A DNA stretch of 64,000 bases, from positions 558,001 through 622,000 of the forward strand of contig NZ_CP049298.1 of the NCBI RefSeq assembly GCF_011058315.1. The letters run 5' to 3'. Origin of the DNA: Chryseobacterium sp. POL2. GTDB taxonomy: Bacteria > Bacteroidota > Bacteroidia > Flavobacteriales > Weeksellaceae. Positions 15,768 to 25,018 of the stretch are shown piece by piece. A program made the translations under genes and the position numbers. The notes under the pieces are model-generated. The model was not told the origin of the DNA, did not search any database, and saw nothing but the letters and a program-made list of their open reading frames with translations. Numbering within the stretch: position 1 is the first letter of the stretch; the number at the start of each line of letters is the position of its first letter.

Positions 15768-17841
15768 AGGCGATCGTTGTTTTTTCTTCAGCATATTTTA
15801 TCAATAGTTCGTCTTCGAAATCAAACAAAGTAAGAGCAAGTTTTATCCTGTCAAACTTTCCGTTATTGTCAATATTTCCTTCTATAAAATAAGTTTCATT
15901 GATTGGCACAGGTTGTCTTGGATTTCCTTCTGTTGGATTTTTAGTTAAGCCAATTTTTTCAGCAAGTTCTGTTGTGAAAAAAGTCTCAGGTTGTAGTTCA
16001 AAAAGTTGTCTAAAAACTTCAAAATATAGTTTTGCAACTTGATTTACTTCAATTTTTTGGTCAAAGAATACAGCATATTCTAACTTTTTCCCTTTTGGGT
16101 CTTCTGCTTCAAAAATGTTTATTTCATCATTATCTGAACTTTCGTCAATTGTAATGTTGGGAATTTCCCAAATTTTCAAAAAGCGTTCAGAAATTAGATT
16201 ATATCGTATTTCAATTTCTGCTTTATCCCACTTGTCAAGAATTGTAAGATATTTGTTTAGCCATAATCGACTATCTTTATAACCTGCCTCGGCTAAATCT
16301 CTTTTGTCAAGGAATGGTTTGTTACCTAATTTTCCATTATTTCCTGATAATGTTAGGTTTCCAATAGTATTAAGATAGTTTTCTTTGATATAGTTGTATT
16401 CATCTGCTCCTAAATCTAATTTCCATTTAGCATCAGGATTTTGAGGAAAAATGTGTTCAATTGTTATGTCAGGGTTTCCTTCAATTAAAACAGGTTCTCT
16501 ATTTTCAAAATTTTCAAGTCTTTCCAATAAATAAGTTCTGTTTTTAGATTTGATGTTATAAACATCTTTTATCCTTAAAGCATCAGTAACTTCTGCATTT
16601 CTTGGAAATCTTTGTACACCAGTTCTTTGTAAAAGTGATTTTTGTACTGAATGTAAATAATTGTCAGTTTCAACTTTGTCGTAAAGATTCATAAATATTT
16701 TATTCAAGGCATTTGTTGGCAAACCAAGAATAAAACGTCTCCAAGTAAACGATTGAATTAGTTCTAAAATTTTGACGAATGTAGATTTGTCAATGATTTC
16801 TTTAGAATAATCATCGTAAACTTTCATTAAAAACGGATAAGCGACATTAATTTCTAACTTACTGATATATTCTAATTGTTTTCTGATGTCTTTGTCAGTT
16901 TCATTTTTCGGGTTTAGTAGCTTGTTGTAATGTTTTACTAACGATTTTATATTTCCGAGATTTGTTTCTAAATCTTCGAGTGAAGAAGTTGGATATTTAG
17001 CTTTGAACTCTAAATACACTTTTCCTTTATTGGGAATATTGTTATTTTCAAGTGTTAAATAATCTCTTATAAAATCAGAAACTCGACTTGAATTAGAAGA
17101 TTCATCTTTTGCAAGTTTTTCAATTACTTCCCAGTAATTTTGATAGATTTTGTTTTGGTCTCTTCGATTGAGTCCCATTAAAATATAGTTTCTAATCAAA
17201 TCCGCTTGTGTCAATTCCAAACCTGTTGAGTTCAAACTTTCAAAAATTCTTTGAGGGTCGTCTTTTTCTCTGTCAAGTGAAACTTCAACAAACATAAGTT
17301 TTGACAAGCCTTTTAAAACCACGAGATAATTTTCTTCCGAAATTCTCCCCTTAAAATAATTGAAGTTGTCTATCAATTTTGAAAAATCGGTATATTCTTC
17401 GTCAGAATGCCCACGTAACAGATATTTTAATGCTTTATCGTTGTTTTCCGTTGGTCTTAATTTTAATTTTTCCTCTTCTGGTGCGAATTTGTTTATAAGA
17501 TATGTTTCGCTTATTTCGCTTTCAAGTCCGTCATCTTTTAAATCTTTAGCGAGTTGATATAAAGCTAAATAAATTAAAGTAAGTGTTGTAAGACGTTGTT
17601 GTCCATCAATAATTGTTAATTCCTTTATTCGTGAAGCTGTATAAACATCATCGTGAACATAGACAATGCTCCCAATAAAGTGAGCGTTCATTTTTTTGTT
17701 TGTTCCTACTTCAAGAATATCGTCTAAAAGTTGTTTGCATTGTCCTGTTGTCCAATCATAGTTTCTTTGGTAAACTGGGATTACAAATTGAGTTTTATTT
17801 GATGATAAAAAGTCTTCTACTTTAGTTTCGTTTGCTTTCAT
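15766..17841 (-). CDS. DUF262/DUF1524 (GmrSD-like) defence protein
   Basis: 691 residues, the largest cassette gene. PVYQRNYDW (22-30) and TIIDGQQRLTTLTLIYLAL (about 77-95) are the DUF262 (GmrS/ParB-like NTPase) motifs. ITIEHIFPQNP near residue 460 is the His-rich DUF1524 (GmrD, HNH-like nuclease) motif. Fusions of the two are type IV restriction-like enzymes that attack modified phage DNA. The C-terminal 150 residues are an extra domain. The stop TAA is made by the core GCCTAAC of the cassette. Start 50 nt from the other border. Anti-phage function is known for the family; it is inferred here. Confidence 0.85.
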   Translation of the reverse strand: MKANETKVEDFLSSNKTQFVIPVYQRNYDWTTGQCKQLLDDILEVGTNKKMNAHFIGSIVYVHDDVYTASRIKELTIIDGQQRLTTLTLIYLALYQLAKDLKDDGLESEISETYLINKFAPEEEKLKLRPTENNDKALKYLLRGHSDEEYTDFSKLIDNFNYFKGRISEENYLVVLKGLSKLMFVEVSLDREKDDPQRIFESLNSTGLELTQADLIRNYILMGLNRRDQNKIYQNYWEVIEKLAKDESSNSSRVSDFIRDYLTLENNNIPNKGKVYLEFKAKYPTSSLEDLETNLGNIKSLVKHYNKLLNPKNETDKDIRKQLEYISKLEINVAYPFLMKVYDDYSKEIIDKSTFVKILELIQSFTWRRFILGLPTNALNKIFMNLYDKVETDNYLHSVQKSLLQRTGVQRFPRNAEVTDALRIKDVYNIKSKNRTYLLERLENFENREPVLIEGNPDITIEHIFPQNPDAKWKLDLGADEYNYIKENYLNTIGNLTLSGNNGKLGNKPFLDKRDLAEAGYKDSRLWLNKYLTILDKWDKAEIEIRYNLISERFLKIWEIPNITIDESSDNDEINIFEAEDPKGKKLEYAVFFDQKIEVNQVAKLYFEVFRQLFELQPETFFTTELAEKIGLTKNPTEGNPRQPVPINETYFIEGNIDNNGKFDRIKLALTLFDFEDELLIKYAEEKTTIA

Positions 17842-17891
17842 TATTAAGATGGAATTTCAATTTAGGGCAGTGTTTACATACAATGTCGCCT

Positions 17892-18074
17892 AACGGAAAA
17901 AGGCTTTGCGAAGTGCGGGAATTCGAAGGACTGAAAGTTCAAGAATTCAGAAACGAAGCAAATGCTTTTTCAGATTGTCTAATTTAGTCAAAAAAACAAT
18001 ATGAAAAGCAGTTGCGAATAATTTTGACTAAATTTCAATCATGACTAAACCCCGCATTTTGCAAAGCCTATGTT
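17892..18074 (-). repeat. attC-like site 18
   Basis: 183 bp, outer arms GGCTTTGCG/TGCAAAGCC. Ends TCGCCTAAC and GTTGTCTGC. Confidence 0.8.
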
Positions 18075-18085
18075 GTCTGCAGTTT

Positions 18086-18652
18086 TTATCGTATTCTCTT
18101 AACCTCCCAATTAACAAAGCCTTTTAATGTATCTTTTGGTTTAACTTCAAAATATTTAATTTTTTGAATTCCTCCTTTTTTCTTATCAGGCTTTTCTACT
18201 TCTGCAAGAACTGAAATATTTCCATCACTAAAATGATGACCAATTGAATCAGCTTCACCTGTTTTGCGATTATAAAATATCCAATCGGAAACTGGAATTA
18301 TTTTTTTTGATTTATAATTATAAACAACAAAACCTTCATTTTCTTTTCTTCCATTTTCAAAATAATTTTTTATTTCAAAAAAATTTGGTTTTTGTAATAA
18401 TGTTGCAACTAGTTTTTTATTTTGATTTGTGTGAAACTCAACCATTTTTGTAATAGTATCTTTATCAAAATCTGTAATAGCTAAAATTTTATTAGTGTTT
18501 TTATCATACACTTCTATTTTGATTTTGAAATCATCTTTATAATATTCTTTAACAATATTTGCTCCATTATTTACACTCATTTCTTCAACTCTATTTGGAT
18601 TTTTTTTACATCCAATTAATAAAAAAGATACTAAGAATAAGTTTTTTTTCAC
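18086..18652 (-). CDS. Lipoprotein with YwqK-like features, 188 aa
   Basis: Signal and lipobox FLLIGC (Cys near residue 15). Mature segments IKNYFENGRKENEGFVVYNY and DWIFYNRKTGEADSIGHHFSDG resemble the MORN-variant (YwqK) repeats of the protein at 12727. Outer or inner membrane lipoprotein, role unknown. Sole gene of the cassette. Confidence 0.6.
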   Translation of the reverse strand: MKKNLFLVSFLLIGCKKNPNRVEEMSVNNGANIVKEYYKDDFKIKIEVYDKNTNKILAITDFDKDTITKMVEFHTNQNKKLVATLLQKPNFFEIKNYFENGRKENEGFVVYNYKSKKIIPVSDWIFYNRKTGEADSIGHHFSDGNISVLAEVEKPDKKKGGIQKIKYFEVKPKDTLKGFVNWEVKRIR

Positions 18653-18684
18653 TATAATAACAGTTTTTTGGTGAAATTGCAGAC

Positions 18685-18870
18685 AACGGAAAAAGTATTG
18701 GCGAAGTGCGGGAATTCGGAGAACTGAAAGTTCAAGAATTCACAATCGTAGCCGATATTTTTTCAATGGAACTAAATTAAGAAAAAATGTGGAATTGGAA
18801 AATATTGGCGGCTAAATATTACAAAATGTTTAATTTAGACTTTAACCCCGCATTTTGCCAATACAATGTT
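18685..18870 (-). repeat. attC-like site 19
   Basis: 186 bp. Ends GCAGACAAC and GTTATGCGA. Confidence 0.8.
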
Positions 18871-18884
18871 ATGCGACGTTTTTT

Positions 18885-19466
18885 TTAATTTTTTAATAAG
18901 TTGGAAAGTTTCTCAAAATCTCCATCTTGACCGAAGTTTTCTGTATTTGCATTTGTTCCTATGATTCTGAATAAACGGCAATCAAAACATATTTTACAAA
19001 ATCCTATAATTTTCTTATTTTTTTTAAAGACAAGAATATCACGATAAACTGCAACACAAGCTGCTGCATAATTTTCATAAACTGTTTTTTCGGTGAAAAT
19101 TTGATTAATTTCCTTAAATTTAGATTGAGGAATTTGAGATCTTGTAAATCCTATTTCGCTTAGTGAAGTTATAAACTTTAAGTTATTTAAATTTTCAGGT
19201 TTTTCGCCAATAATAATATCAAATTTTAATTTGTCTATTTGTGATTTATTTTGTGAATCAAATAAATCCATAGCTTTATCTTCTGGAATTTTTGTGTGAT
19301 AATATTCAATTACATCAAAATTAAAAAATGAATTTCCATATTTTGGGACAAATTTATTTTCAACGAATTTATTTTTTTTATTATCAATCTCAGTATTTTT
19401 ATTCTCAGTTTGTTTGCATCCTATAAAAATGAGAATAATTAAAAAAATGTTGAAAATTTCTTTCAT
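18885..19466 (-). CDS. Lipoprotein, 193 aa, unknown
   Basis: Signal MKEIFNIFLIILIFIGC with the lipobox Cys at residue 17. Mature part helical, with a late Cys pair in IIGFCKICFDCRLF that may bind metal or form a disulphide. No family recognised. Sole gene of the cassette. Confidence 0.6.
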   Translation of the reverse strand: MKEIFNIFLIILIFIGCKQTENKNTEIDNKKNKFVENKFVPKYGNSFFNFDVIEYYHTKIPEDKAMDLFDSQNKSQIDKLKFDIIIGEKPENLNNLKFITSLSEIGFTRSQIPQSKFKEINQIFTEKTVYENYAAACVAVYRDILVFKKNKKIIGFCKICFDCRLFRIIGTNANTENFGQDGDFEKLSNLLKN

Positions 19467-19493
19467 AGACGTGTTTTATGTAAAATGTCGCAT

Positions 19494-19678
19494 AACGGAA
19501 AAAGTATTGGCGAAGTGCGGGAATTCGAAGGACTGAAAGTTCAAGAATTCAGAAACGTAGCCGATGCTTTTTCACTTCTGCTAACTTACAAAAAATTGCA
19601 GAATTGAAAAGCATTCGGCGGAATATTTTTACAAAATTTCAACGTTCCCAAAACCCCGCATTTTGCCAATACAATGTT
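19494..19678 (-). repeat. attC-like site 20
   Basis: 185 bp. Ends TCGCATAAC and GTTGTACGA. Confidence 0.8.
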
Positions 19679-19691
19679 GTACGAAGTGTTT

Positions 19692-20150
19692 TTATTTTTT
19701 ATAATTATATGTTGAAAATGGATCATCATTTTTCTCAACTGCAACAGGTCTTTCTTTTATTAGTTTTAGAAGATATTCCATTGCATTATAAACTTTATTT
19801 GCATTTTCTCTATCCTTTAATTGTTTTACCATAAAACTTTGAGAAAAATTAGATTCTCCTTTTCGATTTGTTGATTTCACACATTTTGAATTGTATTTAC
19901 ATATCAACATTACATTTGTAGTTCCAATATTTTCTCGTTTCTCTAATTCAACGTCTTTATAATCAACAATTGTTTCCCAAACCCAAAAATCTTTAAATTT
20001 CATTACTCCGTATTTATCCACACTTATAAATGAACTATAATCACTTGGTTCAATAGAGTTTATGTAATTAATAGTTTCTTCGATTGATAAGTTTTGAGAA
20101 AAACAAAAATTAGAAATTAAGAAGATTGTAGAATAAAATATTTTTTTCAT
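19692..20150 (-). CDS. Exported hypothetical protein, 152 aa
   Basis: From the ATG at 20150, which opens a signal peptide (MKKIFYSTIFLISNFCFSQ); 14 codons further upstream belong to the leader. Mature part begins SIEETINYINSIEP, a pattern seen in small exported Bacteroidota proteins; ICKYNSKCVK holds two Cys. Function not recognised. Sole gene of the cassette. Confidence 0.6.
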   Translation of the reverse strand: MKKIFYSTIFLISNFCFSQNLSIEETINYINSIEPSDYSSFISVDKYGVMKFKDFWVWETIVDYKDVELEKRENIGTTNVMLICKYNSKCVKSTNRKGESNFSQSFMVKQLKDRENANKVYNAMEYLLKLIKERPVAVEKNDDPFSTYNYKK

Positions 20151-20190
20151 TTTCCGTTTATTCAACGCAATTTTTGGTAACATTGCGTAC

Positions 20191-20377
20191 AACGGAAAAA
20201 GTATTGGCGAAGTGCGGGCAAAAAATGAACTTTAGTTCAATTTTAGACCAAGCGTAGCCGATATTTTTTCCATGAAACTAAACTACAAAAATAATGTGGA
20301 ATGGAAAAATAGCGGCGGCGAAGATGCTGAAATTTTTCAATTCTGTTGTAAACCCCGCATTTTGCCAATACAATGTT
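20191..20377 (-). repeat. attC-like site 21
   Basis: 187 bp. Ends GCGTACAAC and GTTAGCAGA. It is the 3' site of the largest multi-gene cassette. Confidence 0.8.
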
Positions 20378-20402
20378 AGCAGAAGTGTTTGTTTTCGTAA
20401 GT

Positions 20403-21350
20403 TTACTTATAATTTTCAGACATTTCTCTGATAGTATTTGTAATGTGTTTTCGGAAAGATTCGGGAGAAATTACCGTAACATTTTGTCCGTGAGAAAGAA
20501 TTTCTTGCGTGAAATCGAAAGTTGGGCACAGCTTCACTTTTATTCGTAATTCTTTTTCATTATCTGTTACTATTTCTTGTGAATGATGAAGCGGTAAAGA
20601 TTTTATATATTGTCCTTGATGTGGTGTGAAAGACAAAATGATTTCTTGCGGAATCTCATCTAATGTTGATGAAACTCCGAAAGAATACTTGAAGGAATCC
20701 TCTAAAATATCATCAAAACGAAGTTGCCTTGTGTAATGAACCTCCACATTAGAAATGCGGTCTAATCCAAAACTTTTAATCTTTGGTTTTTCATTGTTGG
20801 AAAGGAAATCCCCAACTGATTTTTTATTTTCAACAGAGTAATCAGTAGCTAAAAGATACCAGCGATTTTGAGATTCTTTCAAAGCGTAAGGAACTACAAC
20901 TCTTTTTTCAGGTTGATTTTCATAGAATTTTTGGTATTCAAAGGAAACTATTCTGTGTCTTTTAAGAGCATCAATAAAATCAGAAAAATGGTATAAACCT
21001 CTGGGTTCTCTTTTTTCAAATAGAATAATTTTAGAATTTCTCTTTGATTTTCGATAAGCTTCGATTAGCAAAACATCTTCTAAAGTACCTTCTGAATCTT
21101 CTTCCAATTCTTCATGGTTTAATGCAAAAGTTCCTGAGTCCTTTTTGTATTTGCTTTCTAAGCCCAAAATTTCGGCAATGAGATTACGGTCTCGCTTAAA
21201 AGTTTTCTCACTGAATTTAAGCTCAAATCCTTTTTCTTCAAACTTTTTTTCAAGAAAGTCTTTGGTTTCTTCAAACGTAATTCCGTTAGGTTTACTTTTT
21301 AGCAATTCTGCGATATACAATAAACGTTGGATTTGTTCTAGTTTAGCCAT
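20403..21350 (-). CDS. WYL-domain transcriptional regulator
   Basis: 315 residues. N-terminal winged helix (residues 1-60, KLEQIQRLLYIAELLKSKP then FSEKTFKRDRNLIAEILG). WYL domain from about 110, with RHRIVSFEYQKF, VVPYALKESQNRWYLLATDY and the C-terminal WCX part. WYL regulators respond to nucleic acid or nucleotide ligands and often control phage-defence operons. It is the last gene of a six-gene cassette (23283 to 20403). The palindrome at 23306 in front of the first gene is a plausible operator for it. Confidence 0.8.
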   Translation of the reverse strand: MAKLEQIQRLLYIAELLKSKPNGITFEETKDFLEKKFEEKGFELKFSEKTFKRDRNLIAEILGLESKYKKDSGTFALNHEELEEDSEGTLEDVLLIEAYRKSKRNSKIILFEKREPRGLYHFSDFIDALKRHRIVSFEYQKFYENQPEKRVVVPYALKESQNRWYLLATDYSVENKKSVGDFLSNNEKPKIKSFGLDRISNVEVHYTRQLRFDDILEDSFKYSFGVSSTLDEIPQEIILSFTPHQGQYIKSLPLHHSQEIVTDNEKELRIKVKLCPTFDFTQEILSHGQNVTVISPESFRKHITNTIREMSENYK

Positions 21351-21358
21351 GATTTTGT

Positions 21359-21778
21359 TTATAAAATTTTATCTAACCCATCAATTTCTTTGATGATATG
21401 ATTTTCCTGATTTATTATGTAGTATTTTCCATTTTTACAAACCTTGGCTTCTCCATCTTGAAAGACAGAAGCATAAGAATATTCAAATGGAATTATAATT
21501 TCATTTTTCCAATTGATAAATCCCCATAATTCTCCTTTGTTTGCAAGAATTATTTTACTTTCAAGCTCTGCAAAATCAATGAGATTATCATATTCTAAAG
21601 GAATTATTATGTTACCATTTCTATCAATTACACCTGAATAACCTTCAACAGAAATTATTCCGTAACCTTGCTTGTCAAAAATTGTTACATGCTCCCATTC
21701 AGTTGGCTCTTTTCCGTTATTCTCGTCTCGGTAAAAAGTAAAAACTTCTGTTACGTCTTTAGGCTCAATTTTTTTCAT
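21359..21778 (-). CDS. WG-repeat protein, 139 aa
   Basis: Contains WG-type beta repeats: GVIDRNGNIIIPLEYDNLIDF, LWGFINWKNEIIIPFEYSYASVF and a degenerate third KYYIINQENHIIKEI. No signal peptide. Overlaps the preceding UDG-like gene by 4 nt (ATG/TAA region 21775-21778), so the two are translationally coupled. Role unknown; WG repeats bind partners. Confidence 0.65.
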   Translation of the reverse strand: MKKIEPKDVTEVFTFYRDENNGKEPTEWEHVTIFDKQGYGIISVEGYSGVIDRNGNIIIPLEYDNLIDFAELESKIILANKGELWGFINWKNEIIIPFEYSYASVFQDGEAKVCKNGKYYIINQENHIIKEIDGLDKIL

Positions 21779-22437
21779 CTTAAAACATCAATTAAATCGT
21801 TTCCAATTAAATTTCTAATTTCCGTACTATTGTAGCCTCTTGCTGAAAAATGTGGAATAGAATGAACTAATTTATTATTTAAAATTCCACTTTTTGTATA
21901 TTTTCCTATTTTTTGAATATTTTTAACTCCTATTTTTCTAAGTACGGATGTGTCTGAAGTGAAAATTATTATATTTTTGGGGTTTAAAATATCAATAAGT
22001 TCAATTGTCTTTTGTAAACAAAAATTTTTTATTTCGTGGTCTAAATCTTTAAGATTCTGAGATGAAATCGTATTGAAAAAAGTAGTGTTGGTCATAACAG
22101 AATTTGTTAACTTACAAAATAGCTGCTCGGTAAAGAAAATCTCTTTTAGTTTTCTTCTTACTTGTGAAAGACTATCTCCCCAATTGGCTTCTTCTATTAA
22201 TAAATTTTGCGAATAATATAAGCTTTCTGGTTTCCTTTTTTCAATTTTATTATTTTTTAAGTAATCAGAATATTTACCATTATTTCCTGGATTAATTCCA
22301 ATCAAAAGTATATCTGGATTAAATGAAATAGAAGTTTGAAAACAATAAAAATCCAAATCAGTTTTTAAAGCAAATTCATGACATTGCTCTGCAACTTCTT
22401 TCAACCATTTTTCCTTTTTTAATTCGAAATCTTTCAT
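21775..22437 (-). CDS. Uracil-DNA-glycosylase-fold protein
   Basis: 220 residues from the ATG at 22437; the reading up to 22476 overlaps the lipoprotein gene upstream. DILLIGINPG at residues 42-51 is motif 1 of the UDG superfamily, and KLVHSIPHFSARGYN near the C-terminus occupies the place of the His motif. The usual catalytic residues of a true UDG are not all evident, so substrate and activity are open. It is coupled to the WG gene. Confidence 0.6.
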   Translation of the reverse strand: MKDFELKKEKWLKEVAEQCHEFALKTDLDFYCFQTSISFNPDILLIGINPGNNGKYSDYLKNNKIEKRKPESLYYSQNLLIEEANWGDSLSQVRRKLKEIFFTEQLFCKLTNSVMTNTTFFNTISSQNLKDLDHEIKNFCLQKTIELIDILNPKNIIIFTSDTSVLRKIGVKNIQKIGKYTKSGILNNKLVHSIPHFSARGYNSTEIRNLIGNDLIDVLR

Positions 22438-22444
22438 ATTATTC

Positions 22445-22870
22445 TTATTTACTGAATGTATATTTTGTAACATCATTTCCCACCGAATTTACTAAAATCA
22501 ATTCATTTTCAGACAAACTAGAAACTGAATAAATTAGCACATCATTTTGAGCGTTTTTTGCGGTTATTTTTTTATTGTTTTCGTCAATAGAATAAGTGTA
22601 ATTATCAGTATCTATTATACAATTGTTATTGACAACTGAATTATGATTTTCATATAACTTATTATTATAATCGAAGACAAAGTTTCCAAGATTCAGACAA
22701 GGTGAAGATGCAGGAATATTAGTTCCGTTACTTTCCTTTTTTACAATTGTCCAAGTTCCTATTATTTTTTGATGAATAGTAATTTGTGTAGCATTATCTT
22801 CATCTCGGTCTTCTCCACAAGCTTGAAGCATAAACAAAGTTATTGCTCCTAAAAATAATTTTCTTTTCAT
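22445..22870 (-). CDS. Lipocalin-like lipoprotein
   Basis: 141 residues from the ATG at 22870 (a start at 22891 adds seven basic residues). Lipobox LFMLQAC. IIGTWTIVKKES followed by short beta strands and NVLIYSVSSLSENELILV is the pattern of Bacteroidota lipocalin-like (DUF5004/DUF4923-type) lipoproteins. Surface or periplasmic; ligand unknown. Confidence 0.6.
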   Translation of the reverse strand: MKRKLFLGAITLFMLQACGEDRDEDNATQITIHQKIIGTWTIVKKESNGTNIPASSPCLNLGNFVFDYNNKLYENHNSVVNNNCIIDTDNYTYSIDENNKKITAKNAQNDVLIYSVSSLSENELILVNSVGNDVTKYTFSK

Positions 22871-22877
22871 ATTTTTT

Positions 22878-23075
22878 CTATTTTTTTTCAATTACAAAAT
22901 AAGAGGAACTACATTTTCCTTCGTTTACTTCAATATTGTACTTTATTTGAAATGCACTTACAATTTCTTTAGGTCTAGGTTCTCCACTTCTATCCGAAAT
23001 TACAATTTCCACACTCATTCCTTTCACTACTTTTCCGCTGTCTCTTTTTGCGGTGACTTTCCAAAGTTTTGCCAT
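22878..23075 (-). CDS. Small hypothetical protein, 65 aa (DUF6140-like)
   Basis: Basic beta-rich protein with KGMSVEIVISDRSGEPRPKEI. The pattern resembles short Bacteroidota DUF6140 proteins, from memory only. No signal. Second gene of the WYL cassette. Confidence 0.5.
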   Translation of the reverse strand: MAKLWKVTAKRDSGKVVKGMSVEIVISDRSGEPRPKEIVSAFQIKYNIEVNEGKCSSSYFVIEKK

Positions 23076-23076
23076 T

Positions 23077-23283
23077 TTATTTATTTTTTAATTGTTTAAT
23101 CCTTGACTGTATTCTTTCCAAAATCTTTTTGTCAGAATCATTGTGAATATCTCTTATTTCTTCCGAATCTTTTTTAAATTCATTAATATTCAGATTGAAT
23201 AAGATTTGTCCAAACCTTTGATTTGGATTCTCTTTACAATAATTTGCAATGATATTTAGTATTTCTTGTTTCGCTTCATTCAT
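23077..23283 (-). CDS. Small hypothetical protein, first gene of WYL cassette
   Basis: 68 residues from the ATG at 23283. IIANYCKENPNQRFGQILFNLNI is a helical motif seen in small phage or mobile-element proteins. The start is set by the -7 box 8 nt upstream, which leaves almost no leader; the longer reading to 23343 would run through the promoter. Confidence 0.6.
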   Translation of the reverse strand: MNEAKQEILNIIANYCKENPNQRFGQILFNLNINEFKKDSEEIRDIHNDSDKKILERIQSRIKQLKNK

Positions 23284-23290
23284 TATGATG

Positions 23291-23298
23291 CAAATGTA
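23291..23298 (-). promoter_or_regulatory. -7 box of WYL cassette (TACATTTG)
   Basis: Fits TAnnTTTG. Transcription should begin at or next to the ATG at 23283, giving a near-leaderless mRNA. Same extended box as rloAB (TACATTTGCATCA). Confidence 0.6.
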
Positions 23299-23305
23299 AC
23301 TTTTA

Positions 23306-23328
23306 AAACAGACAAAATATGTCTGTTT
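23306..23328. promoter_or_regulatory. Operator-like palindrome AAACAGACA-n5-TGTCTGTTT
   Basis: A perfect 9-bp inverted repeat with a 5-bp spacer, 7 bp upstream of the -7 box, covering the place where the -33 element should be. Position fits a repressor site; the WYL protein of the same cassette is the obvious candidate. Confidence 0.6.
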
Positions 23329-23412
23329 ATTATTTGAAATCAAAAATTATTGAAATAAATTAAACCTTAGAAAAAATTTCTTTTGAAACGGAATTTTGGC
23401 AACATTTCTGCT

Positions 23413-23598
23413 AACGGAAAAAGTATTGGCGAAGTGCGGGAATTCGAAGGACTGAAAGTTCAAGAATTCAGAAACGTAGCCGATGCTTTTTCACTTCTGC
23501 TAACTTACAAAAAAATTGCAGAATTGAAAAGCATTCGGCGGAATATTTTTACAAAATTTCAACGTTTACAAAATCCCGCATTTTGCCAATACATTGTT
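23413..23598 (-). repeat. attC-like site 22
   Basis: 186 bp, same as sites 8 and 42. Ends TCTGCTAAC and GTTACGCGC. Confidence 0.8.
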
Positions 23599-24119
23599 AC
23601 GCGCAGTAGAAAATGAGAACTTTTCAACGCTGAAAAATAGTTCTAAAAAATTATGAGCAATTAAATCACAAACAAATCAGAAGAATAAAACGAAGCTTAA
23701 CCAGTTTTCAAACTGCATTTTTCCAGCAAAATTTAAAACTCAATTATCTGAAATTTTTCTCGATGGTTTCTGCGAAAAGTAAAATTGAAAATTCGTAAAA
23801 AATAAAAGTTATTTTTATGAAAATCTTAAAAAATGGCAAAACTTTCAACTATGGTTTATGAAGTTGATATTTTCTGATTTTTTCAAATGAGAAAAATTTC
23901 AATTATAAAAAGAAAAGAGTAGAAGAAGCTTAAAAATCACGCGAAATTTTAAGCGAAAAAAACTCGAAATTTATTTGTCGAGAAAAGTGTTTTCAAGAAA
24001 ATTTAAGAACTTTTTAAACCCAATATTTCTACTGAATTTTTTCTTATAAAAACCAAAAATAGCAATGTTAAAAAAAGAGAAATTATTATCCGAAAACGCG
24101 CTAATCTATTGCGTGTAAC
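23596..24119 (-). repeat. Noncoding cassette element, copy d
   Basis: Same sequence as copy b, and in the same place in a b-c / d-e tandem pair. Confidence 0.7.
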
Positions 24120-24302
24120 GGAAAAAGTATTGGCGAAGTGCGGGCTTTCGAAGAACTGAAAGTTCAAGAACGACCAAGCGTAGCGAATGCTTTTTCAAGT
24201 ACACTAAAATAAGAAAAAAATGTGGAATTGAAAAGCATGAGCGGATTATTTTTTCTGCTTTTCAATTCTTCCCTAAATCCCGCATTTTGCCAATACATTG
24301 TT
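24117..24302 (-). repeat. attC-like site 23
   Basis: 186 bp, same as site 9. Ends GCGTGTAAC and GTTACGCGC. Confidence 0.8.
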
Positions 24303-24822
24303 ACGCGCAGTAGAAAATGAGAACTTTTCAACGCTGAAAAATAGTTCTAAAAAATTATGAGCAATTAAATCACAAACAAATCAGATGAATAAAACGAAGC
24401 TTAACCAGTTTTCAAACTGCATTTTTCCAGCAAAATTTAAAACTCAATTATCTGAAATTTTTCTCGATGGTTTCTGCGAAAAGTAAAATTGAAAATTCGT
24501 AAAAAATAAAAGTTATTTTTATGAAAATCTTAAAAAATGGCAAAACTTTCAACTATGGTTTATGAAGTTGATATTTTCTGATTTTTTCAAATGAGAAAAA
24601 TTTCAATTATAAAAAGAAAAGAGTAGAAGAAGCTTAAAAATCACGCGAAATTTTAAGCGAAAAAACCTCGAAGTTTATTTGTCGAGAAAAGTGTTTTCAA
24701 GAAAATTTAAGAACTTTTTAAACCCAATATTTCTATTGAATTTTTTCTTATAAAACCTAAAATATCAATGTTTAAAAAAGAGAAATTATTATCCGAAAAC
24801 GCGCTAATCTATTGCGTGTAAC
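24300..24822 (-). repeat. Noncoding cassette element, copy e
   Basis: Same sequence as copy c. Confidence 0.7.
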
Positions 24823-25005
24823 GGAAAAAGTATTGGCGAAGTACGGGCTTAATTTGAACGAAAGTTCAAGTTCAGACCAATCGTAGCCAATATTTTTTCA
24901 ATGGAACTAAGTTAAACAAAAATGTGGAATTGGAAAATATTGGCGGCTAAATATTACAAATAGTTCAACTTAGACTTTAACCCCGCATTTTGCCAATACA
25001 ATGTT
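24820..25005 (-). repeat. attC-like site 24
   Basis: 186 bp. Carries GAAGTACGGG instead of GAAGTGCGGG, so one pair of the outer stem is changed. Ends GCGTGTAAC and GTTAGGCGA. Confidence 0.8.
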
Positions 25006-25018
25006 AGGCGACGTTTTA

